A stretch of 64,000 nucleotides of DNA, from assembly GCF_018143015.1 (NCBI RefSeq), contig NC_054747.1:31180733-31244732 (forward strand), given 5' to 3'. The position numbers and the translations under genes were made by a program. The stretch comes from Lytechinus variegatus. Taxonomy: Eukaryota; Echinodermata; Echinoidea; Temnopleuroida; Toxopneustidae. This document shows, in pieces, positions 46,390 through 59,410 of the stretch; the first letter of the stretch is position 1; each line of letters begins with the position of its first letter. Under the pieces are notes generated by a model. It was not told the DNA's origin. It did not search any database and worked only from the letters and a program-made list of their open reading frames with translations.

Positions 46390-49300
46390 GTATTCATCTC
46401 TATTTTGGCTTTATCAATTTTCGAAATACGTAGCTAATAAATTATACAGGTCATGTAGTAATTATGGTCAAAGTTCTTTACAATTAGAGAAGATAATTGA
46501 CAGGGATTGAATACAAGAAATGTTTATTCATTTGTGTTTGATTGTCTTATCAACACAATAATTGATCAGGGGTATTTTCACAGCGGACTGAGGTCTGTAT
46601 TGGGACCTGTTTCACAAAACTTGTTATAATAACATATTTGCAATAACAGCATATTAATGGCTATCAAAATAATTTGCTGATACATGTAGTTTAACTTGTT
46701 CTAGAAATCATGCTCATACCAAGTCTCTATGAAATAAGACTCTGAGGTACTATGTTCTGGCATAGTAAAAATACATATACATGTACATACAAAATTGTAA
46801 AAAAATGAATTCTAGTCATTCTAAGTATGCTGAAGATTATTAATATAGTTTTGTTTACCAGCAGAATGTCTTATCTATTTCTAGTAATGACTACTATGAT
46901 CATGTGGTAAATTATGTTTTAACAAACAACCAAGTGGCCATTTTGATGGATTCTTTTGAAAAAAGAATTCTGTGATCTGTACTAAAGCTGGAATTTACTT
47001 ATCTTTTATTTGTTATAATATCCAAAAGATTCTGCGCCTGCAAGTTCAAGTACAGCTCACCAGGCCAGTCGGTCAGTTCCGTTCCAGCTTGATGGGATCA
47101 AATCCTCTGGCTTTTCTGCAGGCTGTGTCGCATCCATCACTACTCCAGAAGATTTTGTTGAAAGTGACATCCTACCATTGACAACTCAGGAACATACTCC
47201 AGCAAGCAACACAACCCAATTGCCAGGTAAAATAATCAGAACTAATAGTGCAACTTGTTCAACAAACATTTCATTGACAGGAAAGCTGTCTTTGTATGTA
47301 GCGGAACTGTGCATCACAATCCTAGGCCCCATTGCATTAAAATTACTATCATATTATTTTTGCCAGCCAATGGTATCTTTTATGAAATCATTGATTTTGA
47401 TAGCTGACATTTAACCCTATCTAGGCCGGGGTATTTTGGGAGTTCATATGGCCCCCCCCCCTAAGATCTCGGCCGTCGACCGCGCGATCGCGCCGAAAAT
47501 TGGCACGCGAGTTGCCTGGGACATAATCTACAAGATCGTATAGTAATTTATTTCATGCGAATTGCTATTACGTGATTATGCTAATTTATGCGTAATTAGT
47601 ATGCGAAATCATACTTTTTCCTCTAACTCCCTAAATAAAGCTCCAAATGTACTAATTCTTGGTATAGAAACTCTTTGTGCTGTTCTTAGCAAGTGTACAT
47701 GAAAAAAATTGCGATATCAAATCATTTTCTTATGTATTATATTGTTTTTTGCAATTTCTTATGTATTTCTTTGTTTTTTGACCTTTTGTTTTTCATTGTT
47801 TTTTCAATGAAATTTGTTGGGGACTCTTCTGTGATCATAAAAAGTATAAAATAATTACATTTAGACCAGCAAAACTAAAAATAATCATGCATTTATAAAT
47901 TTTGGTTGAAAACACAATTTGCATTGACTTTGTACACGAAATCACGTCCCCGGCCTAGATAGGGTTAATAGCATTACTATGGTATACAACTATGCAATAA
48001 CATTTGAGGATGTTGCTAAAACCATTCACACAGAAGGAATATCAAAGTTCTCTTCTCTCGAGACCTACAGCCCTAGGAAAAGCAATTTCTGGTCTTACGT
48101 ACACTACGTGTATGAAATGTTGCATAATTTTGGAACCGCAACCCGGGGGTGCAAATTTGGTCTCAAATGTTTGCAAGATTTGCAAGAAAAAGAAATTCAT
48201 GGTATGGCGCCAGCTTTTCGCATTATTTTTATTGCAAAAAATAATGTTGAGTGGTGGCTGAATCACCCCCCCCCCCCCCCGCCTTTTTGGGTTTCAAACT
48301 TATTTCAGGGATATGATTAGTGTTAAAATATTGAATTTAATTATTATTATTCTTTAGGTGAGTCTGATATTGCTTCACACACTCCTAAGCATACTCCGAG
48401 TAAAGAACACCAAACACAGTATCAACCATCCACACATTCACCCAAGACTGGCGCGTCAGCTCCAAGCTCATCTACTGCTGACCCTCCGGTCCTGGTGGCA
48501 CTCAATCTAAAAAAGAGTAGGGCGCCCTCATCGAGTTCGGATCTTCCTCAGGGTCTATCGCTCCGCAAGACATCGCAGGGTAAAGTGGAAGGTGTAGTTA
48601 CCGTGGAGAGTATTGAGGAAGGGGTGGAGTTTGGACCTTATAGAGGAACGTTGCTGGAAGAGGATGTTGGTGGGATGAAAGATACAACTTGGGAGGTAAA
48701 GGTTATACAATGGATGAAGGTTAGACAGACTGATCTTGTAGGCTGCAGGGCTCATATTAGGAATGCAAAGGGGCAAGGCCATTGTTTAATAAGACACTTA
48801 AAGGAAAGGAAATGCGGTGCTGACTTGAGGAGCATCTAGGCTCTTTAAAAAGGGCATCAATTCTAAATATACATGTACTTTTTCAATGGGACACATGCAC
48901 TGGATTACCGCAGGTCATTAAGGCCTCAGGAAAAAGGGACTCTTATTTTAGCCAACTATTTGGAATGGCGTGGGAGACCATTGCCTTGTGTGGCCTTGGG
49001 TTAATTTGCCACCACTGCTTTGTAGTAACACCTCAGGAACAGTCTTGTGAATTTAGAACAGTAGGGACTTAAAAGAGAATATATGTGAAACTTTATTTCA
49101 AGTAAAATCGACCCTGATAACCCCAGGGGATTGGTTTTATTTCCTCAACATTGTTTTGTGATGATTCCCTCAAGTGAAATGTTCACTGAACAAGCCTATA
49201 AACATAACATTTATTTTAGTCACAATTTTGTTTTAATTCAATTGTGAGATCACACACATAATGACTCATTTCCCAGATTCTAAAGTCACCTAGAAAGTGC

Positions 49301-52300
49301 TAGTGAATAACTTATTCTAAAATCAATCATTCTCAATTTCTCATTTGTCCAGGTCTTTCTTTCAGGTAAAGTGTGTTTCTATGTTGATGGAAGCAAGACT
49401 TGGATGTCTCTTGTAAGATGTGCACTTGACAAGGAGGAACAGAACCTGGAAGCTTATCAAATCTATGGGGAAATCTTCTATAGAAGTACAAAGGTCATTG
49501 AACCTGGTGGCGAACTTAAAGTATTCTACAGTGAGGACTACATGAATCATGTAGGATTTCCCAGGAGATTGAGTGAGCTTCATTTTGATAAAGGTAATTA
49601 TGTTGAAGTAGTTTCCTTTTTTATTTCCTGCATTTTTTTAACCTATCAGAAAATGTGCAAGTGTAATTGATTGTTCAATACAGTCCGACCTCTCTTATCC
49701 GGCCTACCCTTATCCGGATCTCTCTATTATCCGGACGCACACTTGCCGAGATTTTTTTAAATTTAATCTAGTACCGGTACGTGAAGAATGAGATTTCAAT
49801 TTAAACTCAATCCTATACGTAAACTCATTTTGGTTACATATATTTCCCAATATAGTCACCCTACACCAAACATATTTTTCATGAAAATATCTCACCCAAA
49901 TCACCAAAAGAACTTTAGGAATGATAATTTCCAGTAAATTAGGATGCAGCGCAAACATTTCATCACAATTCTCTTTTTGCTTCGCGGGAAAAACAACACA
50001 TGTCTTGCTAGCTAACTTTAGGCCTCAATACGGACAGCGCCATCTATCATGTTTCAGCCTACAGTCAGTGTAACAATGGCTGACATTGCAAAGCTGCGCT
50101 ACCCGCCGCGATGATCTAATTTTAATACTTGGTTTCATCTAGTCATTCTCTTTCTTTCGAGGTATGCTCGATGTATACCTCAGTCATTTTAGCAGGTAAA
50201 TTATCCAAGAGTTTTGGCCATCGATCAATTTAATTTCCATAAAAACAATGCCTATAATTTGCACTGACTCTGCAGTAAATATTGTCTTTACAGTACGCCC
50301 ACTACAACAGTGTAGCTACCGCCGGTGGCCTGCATGGGGAGGCAGTCGGCAGCGCAGCTGCGTGTATTCAATATTGGGTCTCCCAGATCCGGATAAATCC
50401 CTTATCCGGATTGGTGCTGGTCCCAACGTGTCCGGATAAGAGAGGTCGGACTGTATGTTCATTTATCTGAATTCCTAAAATGTATATGAAATGCATATTT
50501 TATGGAACAACTACAGTATATATATTGTGCCCTTGAGAAAAATAGTGTGACCTATGATCAGCGATATGACTTATTATTCTAATATTAACATATATATATA
50601 TCAAGGCTCCACATTTACTTTTTTCGGTGGTGGCCCGTTCGGGACCAAAACCTTCAAATGATTTTTTTTTGGTGGCCCGATATTGAAGTTTGGTGGCCCG
50701 GAAAATATAAAGAAAAATATTAAACATTCTGAAATATTAATTCTGCAGCCACTACCACTAAGTTACTTTCACTTTGTAAGCTTGTGTGTAACCTTGTCTT
50801 CAGTTATTTTACTTTGCTAATTGATTGGTGGTAAAATATAAATTGTTCTATCATTGTAAATATGAAATTATTGAAAGAGAATAAATGAATTGTGTAGACT
50901 TTTTTTTAAATCTCCGTATAGACATAGACTCATAATGGTAAAGTAAATAAATAGTGCATAGGCTAAAGCAAACTCAGATAGATATACAAAACAGTGATTT
51001 TTCCTTCCTTCCTCTTTGAATCCTAAAGCCTCGATTATGCAAGCCCCAAATCTAGTTTATTTTTTCTCTTTTGCAGCATATTATAGCAGGAGAAAATGGT
51101 AGAAAAATATGCCGCAAAATTAGAACAATGCATAAAAGGGGGAAACAAAAAAAATATAATTTTCAAAAAGTATATAACAAAAACAAAAATAAATAAATAA
51201 GTGAAATAAAACTAAAGAAAGAAAATGAAGAAAAAACAAAGAACAGGACAAAAATTAAAAGAAAAAAGCAAAAAGATTAAGACCAAAGAAAAAAAGAAAA
51301 TGAAAGAAAAATTAATAAAAAAAATGAAGGGGAAAAAATTAAGAAGCCATTACTTACAATTTTTTTAATAGTCTATTCTGACTGGAATATAATTAAAAGC
51401 CAAGCAAATAATTTTCACCTATCTTTTGGGAATGGCACATTTTTATTTTTATATCCTTTAGTTGGTATTATTTTTTTTAGTAGAAACATAAGTTCTTTAA
51501 TCAGGAATATTCAATGGGAAGGGGTATAAAAAAAATGAAAGAAAATAACAAGAAAACGGCAAAAGTTATATCTGGAGAAAAAAGTGTGAGAAAAAAGTGT
51601 GAGAAAAGTCATTCCCTATATTTGCCAAAATGTTGGAAAAATTCACATTTCATATCAATAAAATGCCTTCCCAAAGTATTCACTTTCTCAAGAGAGGTTT
51701 AAGAAGTCATTTATAAACAAGAAAGAAAGAAACTGTCTGTTTATTTTTGGCTAGAAAAGACACAGCTTCGAAAGAAACAAAGTATCAACATACATAAAAA
51801 TGCACACATGGGTTTTTATGTGTATTAGTTCATTCGGAAATCGGTCTTTTTGAGTGAAAAGAGAGGTCATAATTCCTCTTTTTAATGCTTGCAAATAATC
51901 AGGGCACACCAGATTTTTAGTAATATGGACTGTAGAAGGGCATTTCATAGGTGTAAAATGTGACTTTGACTTAGATTTTCAAAGTTCTGGGGAAGATTTC
52001 TTAGCAGCAACATTTCATATCTCAGCTCCCTGAGTCTGAATAGGCTGCCAGCGCACAGCTAGCTACATGCGCATGGCTTCATGCAAAGCTAGCTCACTCC
52101 AGCCTGCGCCGGCTGGATAATAGCTACTGTATGCTGGAGCAGTAGTACTGTCATGACTATGCAATATGTGTGTAGATCAACAAAAAAGGTGCATGACGAA
52201 CTGGTTTGCTATTTGAATTGTAGAAAGTTGATAAATGCGTGAAAAATCAGGAGAAAAATTGTGCTACTTTGAAAACTATTGGTTGCCCGATTCGGGCCAC

Positions 52301-53912
52301 CAAAACTTAACATCTTTTCAATAATGGTTGCCTGAGGTGAATTTCTGGTGGCACCAGGCCACCGCTAATGTCGAGCCTTGTATATATATATACATATACA
52401 TGTATTTACCAAGTTAAAAACCACATTCAATGTTGACTTTCAATATGTCTGTCAGTAGATTTTATTTTTATTTTTTTCATTCAAACTGACAGAATATTGA
52501 ATTCTTTTCTTGTGGTATTCGGTTAAAGAAAAATAGGACCTAAGACTTGACCTTGAGGAACTCCACAGTCCAATGCTACAAATGCCATATTCAAATGCAG
52601 TTTTGATATTTTACTTTTTGTTTCAGATACTCAGAAGTTTCATTGCAGCCAGTGTGAACATCTATTTGCATCCCCTAAAGTGATCCTGAGACATATCAAA
52701 TGTGAACACACCCATAGCAAACCTGGAAGTCAATCTAATGAAATGATTCCTGTGCTCTCATGGAGAAAGAAAAGGAAAACAAATAATTCTACAAAGACAG
52801 AGATTACCACCAAACTGCATTCCACTACCAAGAGTGAAAGCAACCACAATGAGCAAGTGTTTACGTGTGAAACATGTGGGAAGGTTTTTCCTACCCAAGG
52901 TAGACTTATGGCCCATAAATTGTTTCATGAGTACAACCAAGAACATGCATGCCCTGTTTGTGGCAAAGGACAGGGAAATACACAGGCCTTGGCAAGACAT
53001 TTGACGACTCATGAGCCCAAATTATACAAATGTAAGAAATGCGCCCGACAGTTCAAAGCAGAAACTTCACTCGATAAGCATATGAGAGAGGTCCATGGTT
53101 TTAGATGTCAGTTTTGCTTTGAGTTGTTCACGAGAAAGAGTAAATGTTTGCAACACGAGCAGACACACCAAGCTTTCAGATCAGGGCAACCTGAATCAAA
53201 TGGGACATCACCAGATGAGACAGAACCAGCACAAGCAACAACCCAAGAAGCAAAGGACATGCTCGGTAAAACAACCACCTATTACCAGAAGAAACGCCCA
53301 TACAAGTGCCGCTTCTGTCCGAAGAGATATACCTCCTGTTTCAGCGCCAGGGACCATGAAAAGGAGAACCACACTAATGAAGGATCGTACAAGTGTGTAC
53401 ATTGTCCTAAGGTTTTTACCAGCGAGCATCGACTGAAGAACCACCTGATTAGCCATGAGCAAAAGGGATTCTATCAATGCACGCTATGTCCAAGAAGCTT
53501 TGGCTCAGAGAAAGCTCTTAACAACCACCAAGGTGAACACACAGGACTAAAGCCGTTCAAGTGTGAGATCTGCGGCCGTGGATTCCGAGTGAAAAGTCAC
53601 TTCCATGCGCACAAGCGACGCATGCATCAGGAACGGCCTCTACGATTCTTCTGCTCGGTCTGCAACAAAGGGTTTGCCGATAAAGGGAACCTCGTCAAAC
53701 ATGAACGAAGGCACAAGGGCATTAGGCCATTTGTGTGCCTGGAATGCGGGAAAGGTTTCACGGCAAGGACTTCACTAGACACACACGTGCAAATAATTCA
53801 TACCAAAGAGAAGAGGTTCTGTTGTGAAGTTTGTGGCAAGAAATTCTCTCTCAATAATCACTATACCCATCACATGATCAAGCATAAAATGCAGGGGGAT
53901 GCAGATGCGTAA
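46147..53912 (+). CDS. PR/SET-domain C2H2 zinc-finger protein (PRDM family), copy C
   Basis: The most diverged of the three. Exons: 46147-46389 (ATG at 46155), 47029-47226, 48358-48695, 49353-49593, 52627-53912. Phases are 1, 1, 0, 1. The coding length is 2298 bases, giving 765 residues. The N-terminal module (1-79) has MEPNYPPGYYCPER, a glutamine run and YPMELP. The linker 79-200 is largely unlike copies A and B. The PR domain (about 203-335) has LPQGLSLR, EFGPYRGTLL, VRCALDKEEQNLEAYQ, EIFYRSTKVIEPG and ELKVFYSEDY. Here the residue aligned with PRDM9 Tyr341 is a true Tyr. Twelve intact C2H2 fingers fill 338-765, with RKKRK after finger 1 as a possible nuclear signal. It is likely a nuclear DNA-binding protein with the best-preserved catalytic tyrosines of the trio. 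Confidence 0.93.
47029..47226 (+). CDS. PRDM copy C exon 2
   Basis: Acceptor 'atatccaaaag', donor 'ccag|gtaaaa', phases 1/1. It begins DSAPAS, like DSSPVL in copy B and DSNTVP in copy A, but then diverges and is 13-15 codons longer. Confidence 0.85.
47411..47968. mobile_element. piggyBac-like MITE, TTAA target sites
   Basis: TTAA flanks terminal inverted repeats CCCTATCTAGGCCGGGG and the exact complement. piggyBac elements insert at TTAA and typically start with CCC. It is about 550 bp and non-coding, and lies in intron 2 of copy C. The subterminal 'tcggccg', 'cgcgcgatcgcgccgaaa' and 'ttggcacgc' match words in 58270-58997. Confidence 0.85.
47969..48357 (+). other. Remainder of intron 2 of PRDM copy C
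   Basis: Overlapping open frames here (47979-48320) contain a C run and show no match to the sister genes. They are taken as intron. Confidence 0.6.
48358..48695 (+). CDS. PRDM copy C exon 3 (linker and first half of PR domain)
   Basis: Acceptor 'attctttag', donor 'tgggag|gtaaag', phase 0 out. It carries VLVALNLKKSR, SSSDLPQGLSL and EFGPYRGTLLEED. Confidence 0.91.
49353..49593 (+). CDS. PRDM copy C exon 4 (second half of PR domain)
   Basis: Acceptor 'catttgtccag', donor 'aaag|gtaatt', 241 bases. It encodes CFYVDGSKTWMSLVRCALD, EEQNLEAYQIYGEIFYRST and ELKVFYSEDYMNHVG. Confidence 0.94.
49681..50453. mobile_element. pogo/Tigger-like MITE with TA target sites
   Basis: Inverted ends CAGTCCGACCTCTCTTATCC (plus GG) and the exact complement, each flanked by TA. 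CAGT ends and a TA duplication are typical of pogo-like Tc1/mariner elements. 'ttatccggat' words repeat just inside both ends. No transposase frame is present. It lies in intron 4 of copy C. Confidence 0.85.
50603..52379. mobile_element. 1.78-kb element with aaggctcc / cgagcctt ends (copy 2)
   Basis: Collinear with 33833-35508. Starts 'aaggctccacatttac' and ends 'gctaatgtcgagcctt', inserted in a TA-repeat tract ('tatatatatatca' before, 'gtatatatatata' after). It is A- and AG-rich inside and lies in intron 4 of copy C. Confidence 0.82.
52627..53912 (+). CDS. PRDM copy C exon 5 (twelve C2H2 fingers)
   Basis: Acceptor 'ttttgtttcag', stop at 53910-53912. All twelve fingers are intact. The linker between fingers 5 and 6 is longer (SGQPESNG through EAKDMLGKTTTYY). 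The KPFKCEICGRGF framework is identical to copy A. Confidence 0.96.
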
Positions 53913-55152
53913 CATTGATTAATATTTCTGAAAGGCATTGTCCTGCTTATAAAACGGGTATTTTTTGCAAGCTCTCCTGATTCCAAAATGAGTGAACAAT
54001 ATCTTCCATATTTTGATTTCCATAGACTTCTGTAGTAAACTTAGAGGATGACATTGCAATATTCTTTTGAGTTCAAAAGTAGTGCATAATGTAACAATAT
54101 TTTTTCAGCATTGTTGAGTTTTTAAAAATGATTCTTGGAGGTGTTTGACACCTTAGTGACTTTGATTCATACTTCAGTTCTAAGTTTTGTATGGTATTAA
54201 TTATCAGGCTTCGAAAATAGGCTTTCTTGTGCCTCTGACTGGCCTCATCCTGATGTCATGTTGCGTTAGGAGCATTGTGATTCCATAGTTTTGTACACAG
54301 AAAACCAGAGAGATTTTCCTGCTTTTAAGATTACACATTTTATTTTCTTTACTTCTATCAGACAGAGCTATCATAAGTATCTTTACCTGGAAGCTTGAAT
54401 GGATGAAATCTACTGCTTTGGACAAGAAACTTTTCGCCATATTTTATTTCCTGTTTAATTATTTGGCACAGCTTTAAAATTCAATCTGCATTCAGATTAT
54501 GTGAACAACTTTTCCTGACATAGCAATTGGGGTCAAATAAGTGCCAAACAAATAAATTATCACAAAAAACCTGGTGAGGAATTGTAGGATTCCATCCATT
54601 TGACCATTCAGTAAATTGCCAGTGATGTTTTCTGCAAATTAAAAAAAAATCAGTTCAGTTCAGTTTGGTTTACTTTCATCTCACAAAAATATAATACAAT
54701 ATTGATCTTCCAACACGAAAGAACAGAACATTAATGATAAATAGTACATGCAATAATTCCATATTATAAAACAATTGTAATATTTGAAAAAAATCCAGAT
54801 TGGAGACAGTTCTATATCAAGATTAGATACTATGAAAGAGCAGAGCTTGTCATTTAAAGTTTCCCTATGAATGATAAATATTGTCAATTTCTTTTAATAT
54901 TAATGCTATACAGTATCGAAATTGAATTCATAATCTGAAAAGCAGAAAAAATCACTCAGTTTTTCTGTGTGCAAACATGGAATCACAACACTTCTATCAC
55001 AACATTACGTCACGGTTATGAGGAGGATGAAAAGTGCAAGAAAGCCATTTGTCAAACCCTGAATTCAGGGTTTTTTTTTAATTCATTCAAGCAAAATACT
55101 TGACTGTCAAGTGGTGAATATGCATAAGAATTACATTGTTGTACTATTTAGC
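53913..55152. other. 3' flank of PRDM copy C
   Basis: AT-rich with no recognised exon. I could not align it convincingly with the flanks of copies A and B, so the third unit may end near the stop codon. Confidence 0.45.
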
Positions 55153-55659
55153 TTAAAGGGGAAGTTCACCCTGAAGAAAACTTTGTTGCAAAAATAGCAG
55201 AAAAAATAGTAAAAAATATTGGTGAAGGTTTGAGGAAAATCCGTTAAAGAGTAAAAAAGTTATTAAGAGTTCAAAGTTTTGGATTTGTGACGTCATAAAC
55301 GAGCAGCTGCCCCATGTGTTATGTAATATAAAATGCATGAATTTCAAATTTTGCATGGTTCCTGATGACTTAATTTTGGTTTCTATTCATGGTCGGGTGT
55401 GAAATGATTTGTCTATTGATATACAAAAGGTACAGTGAAAACCATTTTCAATTTTCTGAGAAAATGACATTTCATTGATTTTTTACCATTCGCTATGTAG
55501 GAATGCTGCTCGCATATGACGTCACAAATCAAATAATTGAAATTCTAATAACTTTTTAATTATTTGATGAATTTTTCTCAAACCTTCAGCAATGTTTTTT
55601 ATCATTTTTTCTGCTATTTTTACAATAAGTTTTTTTGTCAGGGTGAACTTCCCCTTTAA
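55153..55659. mobile_element. Foldback MITE, 'aaaggggaagttcaccctg' family (copy 2)
   Basis: Ends 'ttaaaggggaagttcaccct' and 'agggtgaacttccccttta'. Nearly identical to 15967-16461 along its length ('ggatttgtgacgtcataaac', 'cgcatatgacgtcac'). Confidence 0.88.
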
Positions 55660-55672
55660 ATGTTTCCCATTT

Positions 55673-56084
55673 GGGTCATTGCATGGGGTTGGGGCAACAA
55701 AATTGTGTGATGTCCATGTAATGGTGGTATCAGCTTTTTCAATTCACAGAGGATATCAGTTCAAATGGGTTTGAGTTTTGATGTTTCAATTTAAAGATGA
55801 TGTCCAATCATAATAATTCAGTTGGCAATTGGGGATCTTGAATGGATTTGCTGCAAAATAAATAGAGTTTTACCACTGTTACATGGACATCACATTGGCA
55901 CAACATTTCAATAACTTCTCAGGTGTGAATCTGCAATACATCATGATGCTTGAGAAGTAAAACTTGGTGAGATGCCATTTATTTTTGCTGGTAATTTTAT
56001 GCATACATTTGCCTTCTTTACATGAGACACAGTTTTGGAATTCTTGTATGTCTCAAAAGTTGCCCCAACCCCATGGAATGACCC
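55673..56084. mobile_element. Foldback element with gggtcattgcatggggttgg ends
   Basis: Left 'gggtcattgcatggggttgg', right 'ccaaccccatggaatgaccc' (complement with one shift). Inner arms share 'gtgtgatgtccatgtaa' and 'ttacatggacatcaca'. Confidence 0.8.
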
Positions 56085-56874
56085 ATTTGTCAATTTCACT
56101 TTAACGCTCCAATCCGGGTCTCTAAAAAATACAGTATAACAAAATGCTTACAGAATCAAATGTATATTTCATCGACTGGTCAGTCAAAAATAAAGAATTG
56201 GCTTTTCTTTCAATACATCTATATTACTCTTGGCCATTTAGAATTTTTATTTATACTTTATAGTCGCTATACTAAAATATAATCACTTTGCTGACAAATT
56301 ATATGTAATAATTGATATCATTCGTAAAACATCTGTTGTGTACACATGATCAATTGATCATGTGAGGTGATATATATTGCATTCCATGTCATAGAAAAAT
56401 ATTTGATATTATGTTTAGTGTTTGTGAATATGATTATGGTATTCTTCAAAAATTGAATTACCTCTGTTATTCAATATATATTATATATATTATATATATG
56501 TTAGCCTAAAATGCAAAATGTTTGGATTTTTTCCATGTTGTGAATTACGTGACATTAATTTGAGTATAAGTGTTGGGTTTTGTAATGTAGAAAGAATTAT
56601 ATATATTTGGCATGAAGTATTCTCTATTCAGACTTAAACAGTATTTGTATGGCTATTCTTACTACCACCCCCCCCCCTTTCAATGTTTTGTATGATTAAT
56701 TTGTAACCTTAAAACTCGGTGCTGTGGTGTTGTGCAATTTTTTGTGATCGGTTGTGTACACGGTTCTGAATTTACGCATTATAAGAACCCCAAATTACTC
56801 ATAATGTGATTTTAAACAAATCCAATGCAGATGTGAGTCAATTTGGAATTCATCTATAGATGGTTATTCATTTT
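56085..56874. other. AT-rich non-coding spacer
   Basis: A TATA-rich patch (56475-56500) and a C run (56670) are the only notable features. No exon is recognised. Confidence 0.5.
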
Positions 56875-57511
56875 TGTCTCGCCTGCATAGCAGAGTGAGA
56901 CTATTGGTGCCGCTTTTTCGACGGCAGCGTCGTCAACATTGAAATCTTAACCAAGGTTAATTGTTTTTTTAATGTCATCACAACGTATTATATGAACCTA
57001 GATTGTGAAACTTGGACATAAGGGTAATCAAGTATTACTGAATATCCTGCCTGAGTTTCAGGCCACATGAGTAAGTTCAAAGGTCAGTTATGGTCAACGA
57101 ACTTCAACCATTTGGGGGTATTTGAGAAATTGTCATCATAACTTTAAAAGTTTATGGTCTAGTTCATGAAACTTGGACATAAGAGTAATCATGTATCCTT
57201 GAATATCCTGTGTGCGTTTCAGGTCACATGACCAAGTTTAAAAGGCCAGTGAACTTTGGCCATGTTGGGGGTATCATAAATAGAAAGTTTATGAATCACA
57301 CATGTAATTTATGAAACATAGACAAGTACGTCTATGTTTTGCACAAGTCTTAGGTCACATGCTGTTTGGTCAGTGGACATAGTATTTTATTATCATATCA
57401 GTGTTTTTTTTGTTAATAATTAAATAGTGGTTTTCAAAGTTAACACTGTTCCAGTATTGACTTGCGTAATGCAGGCGAGACTGCCAGTGCCAGAGGCGTT
57501 CCACTTGTTTA
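56875..57511. mobile_element. Element bounded by 'tctcgcctgcatagcagagtg' and 'aatgcaggcgagac' (copy 2)
   Basis: Shorter relative of 22868-23838. Same leader 'agcagagtgagactattgg', fewer internal units ('catgaccaagtttaaaggcc', 'gttcatgaaacttggacata') and the same ending 'ggcgttccacttgttta'. Confidence 0.75.
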
Positions 57512-58269
57512 AGATCATATTAAAAGGCTTTACAGTGCAATTTAGCTATGCAACTTTGTAGATTTTAAGATTATTTCATTTTCTACCATCATACAATCAG
57601 TGTATCAAAATTAATTGATGTAAAGAATTCTTTAAGAAAATGGAACATACTTAAATTTGAACTTTATTTCACGATTTTATCTCTCTAATTCCACTTCCTA
57701 ATACAAGTATAAGATAATGAGTTTAATGATGATGTGTATTTGACCTTAATTGACTTAACGGAAATTAGATTTTTGGTGAGTTTCGTGAGAGTTTCATACA
57801 AATATAACAATGTTTATAGTATATTTATTACAAATAAATCAGATTACACTTTCAAATAGATGAAGAGCATAACAATTGAAGTATTTAGGTACTAAGTCAT
57901 CTAATGTTATTGTAACAATGCTTTGTGATAGAAAACGAGAAGCACCTGGTAAGTAATAATTTGATTTGGTTATAATTCTGACTGTTTTTTCCCGGAGTTG
58001 GGCCTACACACATGTGTTTAAGATGAGATTTATAAGTATTAGCCCATATATAATTGCAATAACTTAGATGTAGTATTATAAATCAATTTGAGTACAAAAT
58101 GCGGCAAAATATTATTCAGTCCGATTAAACACCAACACGTTTTGATACTCACTTAGAAGATGTAGGAATATAAGTAATTTAGATATTTGTTTACTATGAA
58201 ACCTAAGAATTTAAAACTAAAACTAACAACTATTACTAAAAACTTAAGATTATCTACTTTGTAATATCA
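57512..58269. other. AT-rich non-coding spacer
   Basis: No gene, repeat end or hairpin stands out. Confidence 0.45.
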
Positions 58270-58997
58270 TTAACCCTAAAAGGACTGGGCTATTTGAGAA
58301 AGATTGAGGACAGGGGGGGCATGATGGCCCCCTTCTGATTTCGGCCGCCATTGCCGCGATTACGCCGAAATTTGGCATGCACGGTCTTTACCACAAAAAC
58401 TACAAGCCAATTAAAGAAATTCTGAAAATGATTATTCATTATGAATAAAATATGCAAATCTATTCATGAAAAAACATTATTGCCATATTTAGCACCCAAT
58501 TTCACTTCAAACTTTTTTTTTCACATGTCATCTTTGTAATATAATACACAGGTTTTAAAAAAAAAATGCGAAAGCCTATTTTTTCCTTATGCATTTCTTT
58601 GTTTGAAGAATTTCTCATGTATTTTTTGTTTTTCCGTCTTTTGTTTTTTTTCAATCGAAATTATTACAAACCATTTAACAAAATTAAACCATAAAATAAT
58701 TAAGCAGACCATTTAGAACGATAAATAATCACCGTTTTATTAATTTCACCTCCCATAGACTTTGTACACACAATATAAGAATGAGCATGACATTGTCTCG
58801 TAAAAAAAATGATGTGGCGTGACGATGCTAAACCCATATGTCGCGAATTTGGTCTCAAAAGTTGCGCGAGGCTTCAAATATAATAAAAGTCAGAAGACTT
58901 TGCGGCGCTATCTGTTTGCGTTTGGGTAATAGCGCACAAAACATTGAGGGGGGTGGTTGACCATCATGCATCATGCCCCCAGTCCTTTTAGGGTTAA
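58270..58997. mobile_element. piggyBac-like MITE, TTAA target sites (second family member)
   Basis: TTAA flanks CCCTAAAAGGACTGGG and the exact complement. The interior has 'gggcatgatggccccc', 'gatttcggccgcc' and 'cgccgaaatttggcatgc', similar in layout to 47411-47968. It is non-coding. Confidence 0.85.
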
Positions 58998-59410
58998 TAC
59001 TGATATTGCATAAATGTATTTTGTTTTGATAAAATCCAAGAGTATTTACAAGCCCATATTTTCAGGAGTACCCTCTAATAACATCAATCTTTACTACCAA
59101 TGTGATTACAATGTTAAGTTTGGGTTCCTTGCATAGTAATTATATTATTCCGCTTATTCATATTGCATAATACAACCTCTTAAACATTCGCAGATATGAC
59201 TATGAAATTTTCCAGCTCATTGGTTTCTATCACGCCAATAATTATACTAAATATGTAATATTAGGAAAATAAATCTAATTAAATAAGTGAAATTAAATCA
59301 AACCAAGATTTGAACTTGTATGAATTTACCTCGGATAAGACACGCGTTTACCTTCATATAAGACGCATATTAAGCATATCTTGACGCCTTATTAAAAGAT
59401 GCTCTGTAAT

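Noticed and set aside
47979-48320. Overlapping open frames in intron 2 of copy C
   Set aside because: No similarity to sister genes. The frame crosses a C run, and the exon models on either side already join in phase without it.
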